Notes: a model not told the origin generated them from the sequence alone. A DNA stretch of 43,406 nucleotides from Bradyrhizobium sp. ORS 375 (GCF_000239775.1 NZ_CAFI01000176.1:1-43406); one strand, 5' to 3'; numbered from the stretch's first letter, positions 1 to 8,348 are shown. Numbers and translations: made by a program.

Positions 1-690
1 CGCGGCCATGCCGAGGCCCGCCATCACGGCCGCCGCGACGGCGGCAACGCCACCACCCACGAAAACCTCCGCCCACGACACACCCGCCGCATCGAGATGC
101 TGTGCAGCCATGGCACGCACGCCGCACGGCTCCGCCATGGTGGCGACCGGCAGCGGCTCACCAGGGCGATGCCGCCAATCTGATGATGCGAACCAGCCGA
201 ACTTTTCTTCGACGATCAGTTCACCATCAGGCCGCCCGGCTTCGAAGCGAACGATCACCGCGTCGAGCTCGCGCCGGTCGAAACTCTGCAGCAGATCGGC
301 CGACGACCCGATCCGGATCTCGATCACCAGCCGCGGATCCCTTTCATTCATGTGCGCGATCAGCGACGGCAACTCCGGCCCGGCGACATGATCGCTGATG
401 CCGACGGTCAGGCGCTGGCGCACACCTTCGAACACGGCCAACGCGCGGTCATGTGCCGAGAGCAGCTCACGCGCGGCATCGAGGAACGCCGCGCCCCGCT
501 CGGACAATTGCACGTAACGCGGTGTCCGCTCGATCAGCCGACAGCCGAGCCGGGTCTCCAGCCGCCGCAGCTTCAGGCTGATCGCCGCCTGCGTGGTCTC
601 CAACGCCTCGGCCGCGCGCGTGAAGCTGCCGAGCTCGGCGATGCGAACGAAGGCCTGGACGGCGTCGAGGTCGAGCGGTTGCCCGGTCAT
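1..690 (-). CDS. LysR-type transcriptional regulator, 3' end outside the window
   Basis: The minus-strand frame starts at an ATG at 690 and stays open for 230 codons to the window edge, so the C-terminus is missing. Residues about 8-65 form a LysR winged helix-turn-helix, with LDLDAVQAFVRIAELGSFT leading into the recognition helix TTQAAISLKLRRLE. The effector-binding domain follows (VGISDHVAGPELPSLI). It is divergent from a tautomerase gene and shares 92 bases of promoter with it. By the usual LysR arrangement it probably controls that neighbour and itself; this is inference. The ligand cannot be read from sequence. The family assignment is secure. Confidence 0.9.
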   Translation of the reverse strand, partial: MTGQPLDLDAVQAFVRIAELGSFTRAAEALETTQAAISLKLRRLETRLGCRLIERTPRYVQLSERGAAFLDAARELLSAHDRALAVFEGVRQRLTVGISDHVAGPELPSLIAHMNERDPRLVIEIRIGSSADLLQSFDRRELDAVIVRFEAGRPDGELIVEEKFGWFASSDWRHRPGEPLPVATMAEPCGVRAMAAQHLDAAGVSWAEVFVGGGVAAVAAAVMAGLGMAA

Positions 691-699
691 TTCCAACCG

Positions 700-720
700 T
701 TATGACTGATATCAGAGCCG
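700..720. promoter_or_regulatory. Candidate LysR operator between the LysR and tautomerase genes
   Basis: A perfect 10-bp palindrome, CTGATATCAG, lies at 706-715. It is about 16 bases upstream of the regulator start and 68 upstream of the tautomerase start. LysR proteins typically bind interrupted palindromes in such divergent intervals. The position fits, but the exact T-N11-A register is not clear, so this is a candidate only. Confidence 0.4.
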
Positions 721-782
721 GCAACATATCCGATTGCCGGGGCCGCATCTATTCTCTGTCTGGAGATCAGATGAGGACGACC

Positions 783-1160
783 ATGCCCCTGCTTCACATT
801 TCCCTGCAAGCCGGCCAGCCCGCGGCCTATCGCCAGGCCATCTTCGACAGCCTGTACCAGGCAATGCGCGAGGCCCTCGACGTGCCCGACGACGATCAGT
901 TCATGACCATCACCGAGCACGATCCGTCGAACTTCCGCTACGGCAAGGCGTTCGGCGTCGACCGCAGCGACGACCTCGTCTACATCCAGATCACCGTGTT
1001 CAGCACCCGCACGCCCCAGCAAAAGCAGGCGCTGTTCCGGCGCATCGCCGAGCTGCTCGGTGAGAACCCCGGCATCCGGCCGGAGGACGTGTTCGTGATT
1101 GTTCTCGATGCCGCAAAGGAGAACTGGTCCGTCGGTCACGGTCTGGCAAAGTTCGCGTGA
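783..1160 (+). CDS. Tautomerase superfamily protein (MSAD/Tautomerase_2 type)
   Basis: This 125-residue protein has the family's N-terminal MPLL, so Pro becomes residue 1 after Met removal and would act as the catalytic general base/acid. The length of about 125 residues, twice the 4-oxalocrotonate tautomerase unit, and the C-terminal ENWSVGHGLAKF match the malonate-semialdehyde-decarboxylase-like subgroup, whose members carry ENWSxGxGxA near the end. The start at 783 is chosen because it gives the required Pro. It is transcribed away from a LysR gene, which suggests substrate-induced expression. The substrate is unknown; family members act on keto-enol tautomers, dehalogenation or decarboxylation products. 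Confidence 0.85.
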   Translation: MPLLHISLQAGQPAAYRQAIFDSLYQAMREALDVPDDDQFMTITEHDPSNFRYGKAFGVDRSDDLVYIQITVFSTRTPQQKQALFRRIAELLGENPGIRPEDVFVIVLDAAKENWSVGHGLAKFA

Positions 1161-1205
1161 GCCGGGTCGGCTACGATCAGTTGTCGTCAGCGCGACGTCC
1201 CTGCC

Positions 1206-1770
1206 TTGATTTGCCCGACGGGCATGCTCCTGCTGAGATTCGGAGCTGGAATCGTCCGCCGGCCCAGGCTGATCTCTTCGCGCGGGAATGCTGATTTCAT
1301 TCGTGCCTTCAATGACAAGGGGACTTTCAAGAGCCCGCACGAAAATAAATCGCTTTCCAGAAATCAGAATTTCGGGTTTATCCTCCCCCCGTTCCGGTCC
1401 GGATGAGGGGCGTACGCGTCGTCACGATACGTTGGATCGGCAATGCGGTGGACGTCGGAGCATCGGATGCGCTTGCGCGGACGAGCGGTGCTCTGCGGAC
1501 GGCGAAGTCGCGTGGTTCTGATACCCCGAAGCTGGTATCAAGTCGGCCGGTGTGACGCATCGGACGATGACGGCGGCCAACGAGCCGGGCGCCGGGGAGA
1601 TCGCGTATAAGCCGTAAACCATCGCGCAGGGAGGGCCGGATGCTCCGGTCCGTACCTGTGGTTCTGCCGCGTGCTTTTTTCCGCACGCGGACCATGGGTG
1701 CGACCGGCACCCGGCCTTCCCTGCGCCCTCATCTCTCCAAGAGGGCCGAGACTTCAGCAACATCCGGGCA
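1206..1770. repeat. Bradyrhizobiaceae-type long intergenic repeat (no gene)
   Basis: About 700 bases between the tautomerase and the carbamoylase (1161-1867) carry no convincing gene. From memory, several parts match an intergenic sequence scattered through Bradyrhizobium, Rhodopseudomonas and Nitrobacter genomes: the TTGCCCGACGGGCA segment near 1209, the AAATCAGAATTTC segment near 1361, the GAGGGGCGTACGCGTCGTCAC segment near 1405, and the hairpin-rich part after 1590. Short reading frames in it (for example one giving EGRTRRH) are often annotated elsewhere as hypothetical proteins and are probably not genes. Boundaries are approximate and the identity rests on recollection, not on a search. 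Confidence 0.55.
1624..1746. other. Strong multi-hairpin structure inside the intergenic repeat
   Basis: Four nested or serial stems can be drawn directly. The outer stem pairs 1624-1639 with 1711-1726 (16 pairs, one G-U). Inside it, CCGCGTGC (1667-1674) pairs with GCACGCGG (1683-1690) over a T-rich loop, and TGGT/ACCA extends this stem across a bulge. GGGTGC (1696-1701) pairs with GCACCC (1707-1712), competing with two outer pairs. A following stem pairs GCCCTC (1725-1730) with GAGGGC (1741-1746). It could be a structured RNA, a processed mRNA element or a mobile palindromic repeat. Which strand is transcribed is unknown. Confidence 0.5.
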
Positions 1771-1867
1771 CTCAGTGCCGCGGCAACGATGTGGCTTGCC
1801 CCAGCTGTTTGACAGAGTTCAATGAGACCCACCGGCTCGCCACGCGAGATGCGGCCGCGCGTTTCAG

Positions 1868-2851
1868 CTAGTCGATCGCGACCGGCTCGACCACGCCCGC
1901 CCGCTCGGTGATGACCTTGTACTGATCCGGCCGACGATGCGCCGCGAAGTTGAACATCTTGTCCTTGCCCTGCCGGCACAGGTCGAGATCGATCTCGGCG
2001 ACCAGCACCTCGTCGGCAAGCGTCTTCGCCTGCGCCACGATGCAGCCATTGGGATCGACGATGCAGGAGCCGCCGATCAAACCGCTGCCGTCCTCGTCGC
2101 CCGCCTTGGCCACGGCGATCGCCCAGGTCGCGTTCATGTAGGCGTTGGCCTGCGCCACAAGCGTCGAATGAAAGGTGCGCAGCGATGCATCCTCGGTGTT
2201 GCCGCCGTTCGGATCGTAGGCCGCCGAGTTGTAGCCGACGCAGACCAGCTCGACACCCTGCATCCCGAGCACGCGCCAGGATTCCGGCCAGCGCCGGTCG
2301 TTGCAGATCATCATGCCCATGATCGCGCCGCCCCACTCGGAACCGGTGCGCACGGCCGGAAAGCCGAGATCGCCGTAACCGAAATAGCGCTTCTCGAGCT
2401 GCTGATATTTGGCGCCGGCGCGCGGCTCAACCGAGCCCGGCAGATGCACCTTGCGATACTTGCTGATGATCTCGCCGTCGGGATCGACCAGGATGGCGCT
2501 GTTGAAGCGCCGCCCGTCCGGCGTCAATTCGGCATAACCGACATAGAAGCCGACACGAAGCGCGCGCGCCCGGTCGAACAGCGCAGCCACCGACGGGTTC
2601 GGCATCGACCGCTCGAAATAGCTGTCGAGCGCCTCGCCCTCCAGAATCCAGCGTGGAAAGAAGGTGGTGAAGGCGAGCTCCGGGAACACCACCAGTGTGG
2701 CGCCCTGCGCGGCCGACCGCTCCAGCAGCTCGATCATGCGGGACAGCGTGTGCGCACGACTGTCGGCCTGTTGCGTGGGGCCCATCTGGGCGGCGGCGGC
2801 GCGAAAAATGCGACTCAAGGCGGTCTCCAGTCTGCGCGCCAACGGCGTCAT
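1868..2851 (-). CDS. N-carbamoyl-D-amino-acid hydrolase (nitrilase superfamily)
   Basis: The 327-residue protein closely follows remembered Agrobacterium D-carbamoylase along its whole length: VVFPELAFTTFFPRW, SKYRKVHLPG, LEKRYF, ICNDRRWPE, and near the end FNFAAHRRPDQY. The Glu-Lys-Cys triad is E58, K134 and C183. The enzyme hydrolyses N-carbamoyl-D-amino acids to D-amino acid, CO2 and ammonia in the cytoplasm. The homologue starts near residue 12 here; a TTG at 2818 preceded by CTGGAG is a possible alternative start, but the ATG at 2851 also has GGAAAG upstream. No hydantoinase or racemase gene is adjacent, so the usual hydantoin pathway partners are missing from the window. Confidence 0.85.
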   Translation of the reverse strand: MTPLARRLETALSRIFRAAAAQMGPTQQADSRAHTLSRMIELLERSAAQGATLVVFPELAFTTFFPRWILEGEALDSYFERSMPNPSVAALFDRARALRVGFYVGYAELTPDGRRFNSAILVDPDGEIISKYRKVHLPGSVEPRAGAKYQQLEKRYFGYGDLGFPAVRTGSEWGGAIMGMMICNDRRWPESWRVLGMQGVELVCVGYNSAAYDPNGGNTEDASLRTFHSTLVAQANAYMNATWAIAVAKAGDEDGSGLIGGSCIVDPNGCIVAQAKTLADEVLVAEIDLDLCRQGKDKMFNFAAHRRPDQYKVITERAGVVEPVAID

Positions 2852-3071
2852 TGCCGGCTTTCCAGCGCGAGAGGCAGATCGCGATCAAACGAAACCAGCG
2901 CAGAAAATGCAATCTGCTTGGCGGTCATGGCGCCATGAAAACCGCAACGGCACCATCCTTTCCGGAACGGACGAGATGCGCATCAACGGCAGCGCCCCTG
3001 CGATGACATAACTGGCATGTACCGAGGCGCTCAGGCGCGAACAAGGCACATCGACGATTTCAGTCCAGGAC

Positions 3072-3105
3072 GGGAGCCCCGCGAGCGCGTGGCGGCAAGG
3101 CTCCC
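3072..3105 (-). terminator. Possible hairpin after the 85-residue gene
   Basis: GGGAGCC (3072-3078) pairs with GGCTCCC (3099-3105) a few bases beyond the minus-strand stop at 3117. There is no clear T tract, so termination is only suggested. Nothing else was recognised in the 265 bases between 2852 and 3116. Confidence 0.3.
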
Positions 3106-3116
3106 GCCGCGCGATC

Positions 3117-3374
3117 TCACGCCCGCGCCAGCTCGATTTCGTGGGTCTGCTTCGTCTCGGCGTCGTACACCTTGATCTGCAACATCGGGAAGCGACGCTT
3201 GAGATCATGCGCGCCGTTATGCGCACCGTCCTTGGTCTTGAACTCGGTCTTGATCTGACCATCGACCACGACCGCATAGCCGGTCAGCGGAAGGTCGTTG
3301 CCGGATTTGTCTTGAGCAGGCTTGTTGTGAACAGACTTCACGTGAGCAGACTTCTCTTGGGCAGACTTGAGCAT
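3117..3374 (-). CDS. Small hypothetical protein with a KSAxx pentapeptide repeat
   Basis: This 85-residue basic protein reads as two parts. Residues 3-27 are five imperfect copies of a pentapeptide (KSAQE, KSAHV, KSVHN, KPAQD, KSGND). The rest is a compact domain beginning LPLTGYAVVVDGQIKTEF and ending KVYDAETKQTHEIELARA, which looks like a small beta-rich fold. The start at 3374 is preferred over longer in-frame options because the upstream part has unlike composition; no strong ribosome site is visible. I recall similar short proteins in Bradyrhizobium but no assigned function. No signal peptide or membrane segment is seen, so it is probably cytoplasmic. Confidence 0.6.
   Translation of the reverse strand: MLKSAQEKSAHVKSVHNKPAQDKSGNDLPLTGYAVVVDGQIKTEFKTKDGAHNGAHDLKRRFPMLQIKVYDAETKQTHEIELARA
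3294..3368 (-). repeat. Five 15-bp tandem repeats within a coding region
   Basis: Read on the minus strand, 3368 to 3294 contains five back-to-back 15-bp units related to AAGTCTGCYCAAGAG. The first two are nearest to each other and the last is the most decayed. The unit length is a multiple of three, so copy-number change would keep the frame and only lengthen the basic N-terminal tail of the encoded protein. Confidence 0.7.
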
Positions 3375-3765
3375 TGCGAGCCGACGTCGATTCGTGAGTT
3401 GAGGGAGTGCCGGGTACGCGGGTCTCCGCGCCTCGAACAACACCGATGTAAGGTGAGTCTGTCGCGACGAGCAAGCGAAGACGCGTTCTGCACAAGCAGG
3501 ACGATTACGGTTCAACCTGATGGCGCGCCAGCGCACTGCGAAGATCTGAGCGTGATTCGTTCCGACGGCCGGAACAGTAAACGCCGAAGCTCGCTCTTGA
3601 CCGTCCGTTTACCTCGCGGTCGTCCACAAGACCGTGACATTGATGCAGGTCAACGTTCTCGGTTCGAACGCGCCGCCTACTGCCGGCACGTCCAAGCGAA
3701 TCAGTCGTTGCGGTTCCCTGGTTCGGCGTTCCGCCAACGGTCCCTGCATTGCCATGGAGAATCAG
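3375..3765. other. Intergenic region between divergent small genes; no gene seen
   Basis: These 391 bases must hold the promoters for the repeat protein (minus) and the DUF2267 gene (plus). A 7-bp inverted repeat, GTAAACG (3577-3583) and CGTTTAC (3606-3612), and a short GTTCC/GGAAC hairpin just before it are the only structures noted. Open frames across it lack codon bias like that of the neighbours. Confidence 0.4.
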
Positions 3766-4200
3766 ATGAGCGAGATCGGCGTCACCGCGTTGGACCACAC
3801 CGTCCACGAAACCAACATTTGGCTGAAGACGATCGAGCAGCGGCTGGCGCTGGCAAGCCGCCAGCAGGCCTACAGCGCGCTGCGCGCGGTGCTGCACGTC
3901 CTGCGCGACCGCCTGCCGCTGGCCACCGCCGCGAATTTCGGCGCGCAGCTGCCGCTGTTGATCCGCGGCGTCTACTACGAGGGCTGGCACCACGCGGCGA
4001 CGCCAACCAAGGACCGGCATCTCGAGGAGTTCGTCGACGACATCTTCCGCCAGCTGCCGCCGCAATTCCCGGTCGATCCGCTCAAGGCGGCGCGCGGCAT
4101 CTTCGAGATCCTGTGGGAGAAGCTCGATCCCGGCGAGTTCGACAAGCTGATGGGCCATTTGCCGGTACCGCTCAGGAACCTGCGCGAGCCGGCGACCTGA
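3766..4200 (+). CDS. DUF2267 domain protein
   Basis: The 144-residue protein has the DUF2267 layout of two helical half-repeats. The first is ALRAVLHVLRDRLP followed by FGAQLPLLIRGVYYEGW. The second is AARGIFEILWEKLDPGEFDKLMGHLPVPLRNL. The start at 3766 is set by GGAGA five bases upstream; a longer frame to 3634 lacks such a site. Members are small soluble proteins of unknown role, frequent in Rhizobiales and often near stress or host-interaction genes. Its stop lies only 14 bases from the convergent norD stop, leaving no room for a normal terminator between them. Confidence 0.8.
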   Translation: MSEIGVTALDHTVHETNIWLKTIEQRLALASRQQAYSALRAVLHVLRDRLPLATAANFGAQLPLLIRGVYYEGWHHAATPTKDRHLEEFVDDIFRQLPPQFPVDPLKAARGIFEILWEKLDPGEFDKLMGHLPVPLRNLREPAT

Positions 4201-4214
4201 GGACAGCCGCGAGC

Positions 4215-6128
4215 TCAATGCGCGAGCTGCCGGTACAGCGCCGGCAGCGCCGCAGGCAGGCGGCGGATATGGCCGACGATGGCGTAGCCGCCGCGCCCGA
4301 ACAGGGTCGGAAAATACGACTGCGCCGCCGCATCGATGGTGACGCCGAACACGGCGACGCCGGCGCGGCGGGCCTCCTGCACCGCCTTGCGCGTGTCCTC
4401 GATCGCGAACCGTCCCTCATAGTGATCGACGTCGTTCGGCTTGCCGTCGGTCAACACCAGCAGCAGCCGCTTGCGTTCGGGACGCTCGGCCAGCTCGCCG
4501 GCGGCATGGCGTACCGCCGTGCCGATGCGCGTGTAGTAGCCGGGCCGCAGCGCGCCGATGCGGCGTTCGACCTGCCCGCTCATCTTCTCGCCGAACGCCT
4601 TGACGGTTTCGAGCCGAACCCAGGAATTGCGCCGCGAGGTGAAGGTGACGATGCTGTGGCTGTCACCGCAGGCCGACAGCCCATGCGCCAGCACCAGCAG
4701 CGCCTCCTTCTCGACGTCGAGGACGCGCACGCCATCGATCCACGCATCCGTCGACAAGGAGACGTCGACCAGCAGCGTCACCGCAAGATCATGCGCGAGC
4801 GGACGCATGGCGAGGTGAACGCGATCGAGGCCACCGTGGCCCGCGTTGAGATCGCTGCGCGCGCGGACCAGCGCGTCGATGTCGAGATCATGCCCATCGG
4901 CCTGGGCACGCATCACTTCGTGGCGCGGCCGCAACGTTTCGAACCTCCGCCGCACGCTGCGAATGCGGCGGCGCATCGCATCATCAGGCGCCCAGGTCTC
5001 GCCTGTCTCTGCGGCGTCGCCGGTCACGACGCGGCAGTGGTCGGGCAGATAGGCGCTGCTGCGATAATTCCATTCGGGATACAGCCGTCCGCTATCCAGC
5101 CGCGCGGTGTCCACCGCCTCGGGCGGCAGATCGAGATCGAACTTGAGCTTGCTCGCCGGCCGCCCCTTGCGTCGGGAGATCGCGAGCTCGTCGAGATCGT
5201 CCGCGGCCTTGCGGGCGTCGTCATCGTCCGTGTCGTCCGTGGGACGATCGACATTGACCATCTCCGCCATCGCGAGGATCTTCTCAAAGCGGTTGAGAAT
5301 GAACGGATCGCGCCTGGTGGCATCGTCGCGCTCCCGCCGCGCGAAGCGCTTGCGGGTATCGGGCGTCTCGGCCTGCTCGGCCGGCGTCTGCGTTTCCTCG
5401 TCGTCGCGTTCCGCCGCGACGGCCTCGCGGCTCCAGCAATCGCCCCACAGCGGGCACGGCAGCATCGGCCGATAGCCGGGCGGCGCCATGCCCGGCAGTT
5501 CGCCATCGGCAATCACGGCGTTCAACAACGCGCCCTGCGGCGGCACCGCGGCCCCCAGCAGCGCCATGACGATCTGCTCGAGCTGCTGCTCCAGACGCGG
5601 CAGCGAACGCCGCGGCCGGGCTGCGGCCAGTGCGCGCGCGAGTTGGGCATAGTTTCGATTTAATCCGGGAAACCGCGTGAGCACCATGATGGTGGTCTCT
5701 CGAGCCCGACGCAGCGCGAGAAGATCGCGCCGGAGCGGATCGCCCTCCGCAATCGGATCGGTGGGCATGGTCGCGAACCACGCCGCGAGCCAGTGGTAGA
5801 GCTGCGCGTTCAGCGCACGATCCGGCAGCAGCGCGAGAGTCTCCGGAAGAAAAATGGTGGCGCCATCTCGCCCGGCCTGGTCGAGACACTCGTCACCGAG
5901 TCCGATGCGTTGGCGCCAGCCGAGACGATGCCCTGATTTGCGCGCCTTGGCACCTGCGATCTGCACGCCGGTCTCGCCGCCGAGTGCGCGGAACATCACC
6001 GCGATGCGGCCGCTCACGTCGTTCAGCGCGACGGCGTGATCGGGATGGACCGGGTAGCTCGACGTCGTGCCGACCAGGCGATGCCAGGCGCGGCCGACGG
6101 TCTCCTCCAGTTCGAGAAAGTCGAACAT
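4215..6128 (-). CDS. norD: NorD, nitric oxide reductase activation protein with VWA domain
   Basis: This 637-residue protein ends the nor operon. A C-terminal von Willebrand A domain carries the metal-ion site DxSxS (DVSLS, D455-S459), a downstream TRIGTAVRHA threonine and LTDGKPND. The N-terminal 430 residues are the NorD helical region, with an acidic, low-complexity stretch (TDDTDDDDARKAADD) in the middle. NorD works with the AAA+ protein NorQ to insert non-haem iron into NorB; this is family knowledge. It begins three bases after the norQ stop, so translation is probably coupled. Length is normal for NorD. Confidence 0.93.
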   Translation of the reverse strand: MFDFLELEETVGRAWHRLVGTTSSYPVHPDHAVALNDVSGRIAVMFRALGGETGVQIAGAKARKSGHRLGWRQRIGLGDECLDQAGRDGATIFLPETLALLPDRALNAQLYHWLAAWFATMPTDPIAEGDPLRRDLLALRRARETTIMVLTRFPGLNRNYAQLARALAAARPRRSLPRLEQQLEQIVMALLGAAVPPQGALLNAVIADGELPGMAPPGYRPMLPCPLWGDCWSREAVAAERDDEETQTPAEQAETPDTRKRFARRERDDATRRDPFILNRFEKILAMAEMVNVDRPTDDTDDDDARKAADDLDELAISRRKGRPASKLKFDLDLPPEAVDTARLDSGRLYPEWNYRSSAYLPDHCRVVTGDAAETGETWAPDDAMRRRIRSVRRRFETLRPRHEVMRAQADGHDLDIDALVRARSDLNAGHGGLDRVHLAMRPLAHDLAVTLLVDVSLSTDAWIDGVRVLDVEKEALLVLAHGLSACGDSHSIVTFTSRRNSWVRLETVKAFGEKMSGQVERRIGALRPGYYTRIGTAVRHAAGELAERPERKRLLLVLTDGKPNDVDHYEGRFAIEDTRKAVQEARRAGVAVFGVTIDAAAQSYFPTLFGRGGYAIVGHIRRLPAALPALYRQLAH

Positions 6129-6131
6129 GGC

Positions 6132-6941
6132 TCACCCGATCACGGCCTGCGCGACCTCGCGCAGCGCCGCCTTGACGTCGGCATCGTCGGTCAGCGGCTC
6201 GATCATCGCGGCAAGTACGGCAGCGTCAACCGGCGTCCCGGCGGCAACGAGCGTGGCACAATACACCAGCAGTCGTGTCGAGACGCCCTCCTCCAGATCA
6301 TGGCCCTGCAGCGCACGCAGCCGATGCGCCAGCGCCACCAGGGGGCGCACGCGGTCGGGCGACAGCCCGCTCTCGGCGGCGACGACGGCGATCTCCTGCT
6401 CCGCGGGCAGGAAGCCGAATTCGATCGCGATGAAGCGCTGGCGCGTCGAGGGCTTCAGCGCCTTGTGCAGCGACTGGTAGCCGGGATTGTAGGAGACGAC
6501 GAGCATGAAGCCGTCCGGCGCAGCCAGTTCCTCGCCCGTGCGCTCCAATGGGAGAATGCGGCGGTCGTCGGTGAGAGGATGCAGCACGACGGTCACGTCC
6601 TTGCGCGCCTCGACCACCTCGTCGAGATAGCAGATGCCGCCCTCGCGCACCGCGCGGGTCAACGGCCCGTCCGTCCAGACGGTGTCGCCGCCCTTCAGCA
6701 GGTAGCGGCCGGTGAGATCAGCGGCCGTGAGGTCATCGTGGCAAGCCACCGTGTGCAGCGGGAGCCCGAGCCGCGCGGCCATGTGCGCGACGAACCGGGT
6801 CTTGCCGCAGCCGGTCGGGCCTTTCAGCAGCACCGGCAGGCGATGCCGGAATGCGTGCTCGAACAGCGCGCATTCATTGCCGGTCGGCGTGTAGGACGGA
6901 AACGGCGGAACGGCGTCGATCGCGTGCAGTGCGGCCTTCAT
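6132..6941 (-). CDS. norQ: NorQ, AAA+ (MoxR-type) ATPase for nitric oxide reductase assembly
   Basis: The 269-residue protein is a MoxR/CbbQ-type AAA+ ATPase. Walker A is GPTGCGKT at 41-48 and Walker B is ICYLDEV with D107-E108; a sensor region follows (LVVSYNPGYQS). The start at 6941 is chosen because GGAGAGAG sits just upstream and the protein then begins MKAALHAIDAVPPFPSY, as in NorQ/NirQ. It lies between norB and norD, as in other denitrifiers, and is thought to pair with NorD in activating the NorB/NorC complex by iron insertion. Cytoplasmic. Confidence 0.93.
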   Translation of the reverse strand: MKAALHAIDAVPPFPSYTPTGNECALFEHAFRHRLPVLLKGPTGCGKTRFVAHMAARLGLPLHTVACHDDLTAADLTGRYLLKGGDTVWTDGPLTRAVREGGICYLDEVVEARKDVTVVLHPLTDDRRILPLERTGEELAAPDGFMLVVSYNPGYQSLHKALKPSTRQRFIAIEFGFLPAEQEIAVVAAESGLSPDRVRPLVALAHRLRALQGHDLEEGVSTRLLVYCATLVAAGTPVDAAVLAAMIEPLTDDADVKAALREVAQAVIG

Positions 6942-7001
6942 GATCTCTCTCCAAAATCGGGGGATGCAGGCGGCGACCGCCGGGCCGCCGCCTGCCAGCA
7001 T

Positions 7002-8348
7002 TCACTCCGCGGGCTGCAGGGCGCCGGGGATGACCGCCTGCTTGGCGCGGCCAGGCACCAGCACGGCCCAGACGAACATCAGCGCCGAGATCGCGACGAA
7101 CACGCCGGAGCCGAGCCGCACCCAGTAGAACATCGCGAGCTGGTCCTGCACGTCCATGTAGCTCTGGCCGAGCACGCGCTGCAGATGCACCTGGATGATG
7201 CCGGCGAAGGTCAGCGCGAAGGTCATCACCATCATCGCCGTGCACATGATCCAGAAGCTCGCGATCGAGAGCCACTGATTGTACGGCGCACGCTGGCGCA
7301 ACTGCGGCACCGCATAGGCCATCACGGCGAGGTTCAGCATCACATAGGCGCCGAAGAAGGCGAGATGGCCGTGCGCGGCGGTCACCTGGGTGCCGTGGGT
7401 GTAGTAGTTCACCGAGGACAGCGTGTGCAGGAAGCCCCACACGCCGGCGCCGAGAAACGCCATCACCGAGCAGCCGACCGACCACAGCAGCGCGGCGCGG
7501 TTCGGATGCTTGCGGCCTGCCTTCAGCGTCATCTGCACGGTGAAGATCACCATGGTGAAGAACGGCGCGACCTCGAGGGTGGAGAACAGCGAGCCGATCC
7601 ACTGCCAGTAGCCGGGAGCGCCGATCCAGTAGAAGTGATGGCCGGTGCCGAGGATGCCGGAGAACAGCGCGAGGCCAATGATGACATAGAGCCACTTCTC
7701 GACCACCTCGCGATCGATGCCGTTGAGCTTGATCATCAGGAAGGCCAGGATCGAGGCCATGATCAGCTCCCAGACACCCTCGACCCAGAGATGGACGATG
7801 TACCACCAGTACATCTTGTCGACGGCGAGATTGGCTGGATTGTAGAACGCGAACAGGAAGAAGATCGCGACGCCCCACAGCCCGAACAGCAGGATATTGG
7901 TCACCGTGGTCTTGCGGCCCTTCAGCGCCGTCATGGTCACGTTGAACAGGAACATCAGGCAGACCACGACGATGCCGACCTTGATGATGAAGGGCTGCTC
8001 GAGGAACTCGCGGCCCTCATGATAGTGGAAGAGATAGCCGACCACGGCAGCACCCGCGGCGCCGAAGAACATCCAGAACTGGATCTTGGCGAGCAGCGGG
8101 CTGTAGAGCTCGGTCTCGGTCTCCTCGGGCAGGAGGAAATAGGTCGCGCCCATGAAGCCGATCAGCGACCAGACGATCAGCGCGTTGGTGTGGATCATGC
8201 GCACGATGTTGAAGGGCAGCAGGACCGACAGCGTGTTCGGCAGCACGTAGATGGTGCCGGCGAGCAGGCCGAACAGGACCTGGGCGAGGAAGAGCGTCAG
8301 CGCGCCGTAGAAATACAGCATCGCGACCTTCTGGGTCTCATATCTCAT
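7002..8348 (-). CDS. norB: NorB, cytochrome b subunit of nitric oxide reductase
   Basis: The 448-residue integral membrane protein has about 12 helices and the haem-copper-oxidase histidine pattern: H53 (haem), H186 in WWYIVHLWVEGVWE, H237 and H238 in GTGHHFYWIG, and H326/H328 in AAHGHLAFFGAY. E190, four residues after H186, is the NOR-specific glutamate near the non-haem iron. It reduces two NO to N2O at the haem b3-FeB centre, taking electrons from NorC. Its size and the absence of a quinol-oxidase N-terminal extension mark it as cNorB, not qNorB. It follows norC by 38 bases. Confidence 0.97.
   Translation of the reverse strand: MRYETQKVAMLYFYGALTLFLAQVLFGLLAGTIYVLPNTLSVLLPFNIVRMIHTNALIVWSLIGFMGATYFLLPEETETELYSPLLAKIQFWMFFGAAGAAVVGYLFHYHEGREFLEQPFIIKVGIVVVCLMFLFNVTMTALKGRKTTVTNILLFGLWGVAIFFLFAFYNPANLAVDKMYWWYIVHLWVEGVWELIMASILAFLMIKLNGIDREVVEKWLYVIIGLALFSGILGTGHHFYWIGAPGYWQWIGSLFSTLEVAPFFTMVIFTVQMTLKAGRKHPNRAALLWSVGCSVMAFLGAGVWGFLHTLSSVNYYTHGTQVTAAHGHLAFFGAYVMLNLAVMAYAVPQLRQRAPYNQWLSIASFWIMCTAMMVMTFALTFAGIIQVHLQRVLGQSYMDVQDQLAMFYWVRLGSGVFVAISALMFVWAVLVPGRAKQAVIPGALQPAE

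Noticed and set aside
1206-1406. Short open frame giving a possible 66-residue protein, and an EGTNEI string on the opposite strand that recalls acyl-CoA dehydrogenases
   Set aside because: The string is a chance hit of a few residues with no flanking family sequence, and the region looks like a dispersed intergenic repeat.
3141-5663. An 840-codon plus-strand frame crossing the small repeat gene and norD
   Set aside because: It runs antisense to norD and the repeat protein, has low-complexity Arg/Ala content, and also overlaps the DUF2267 gene in another frame.
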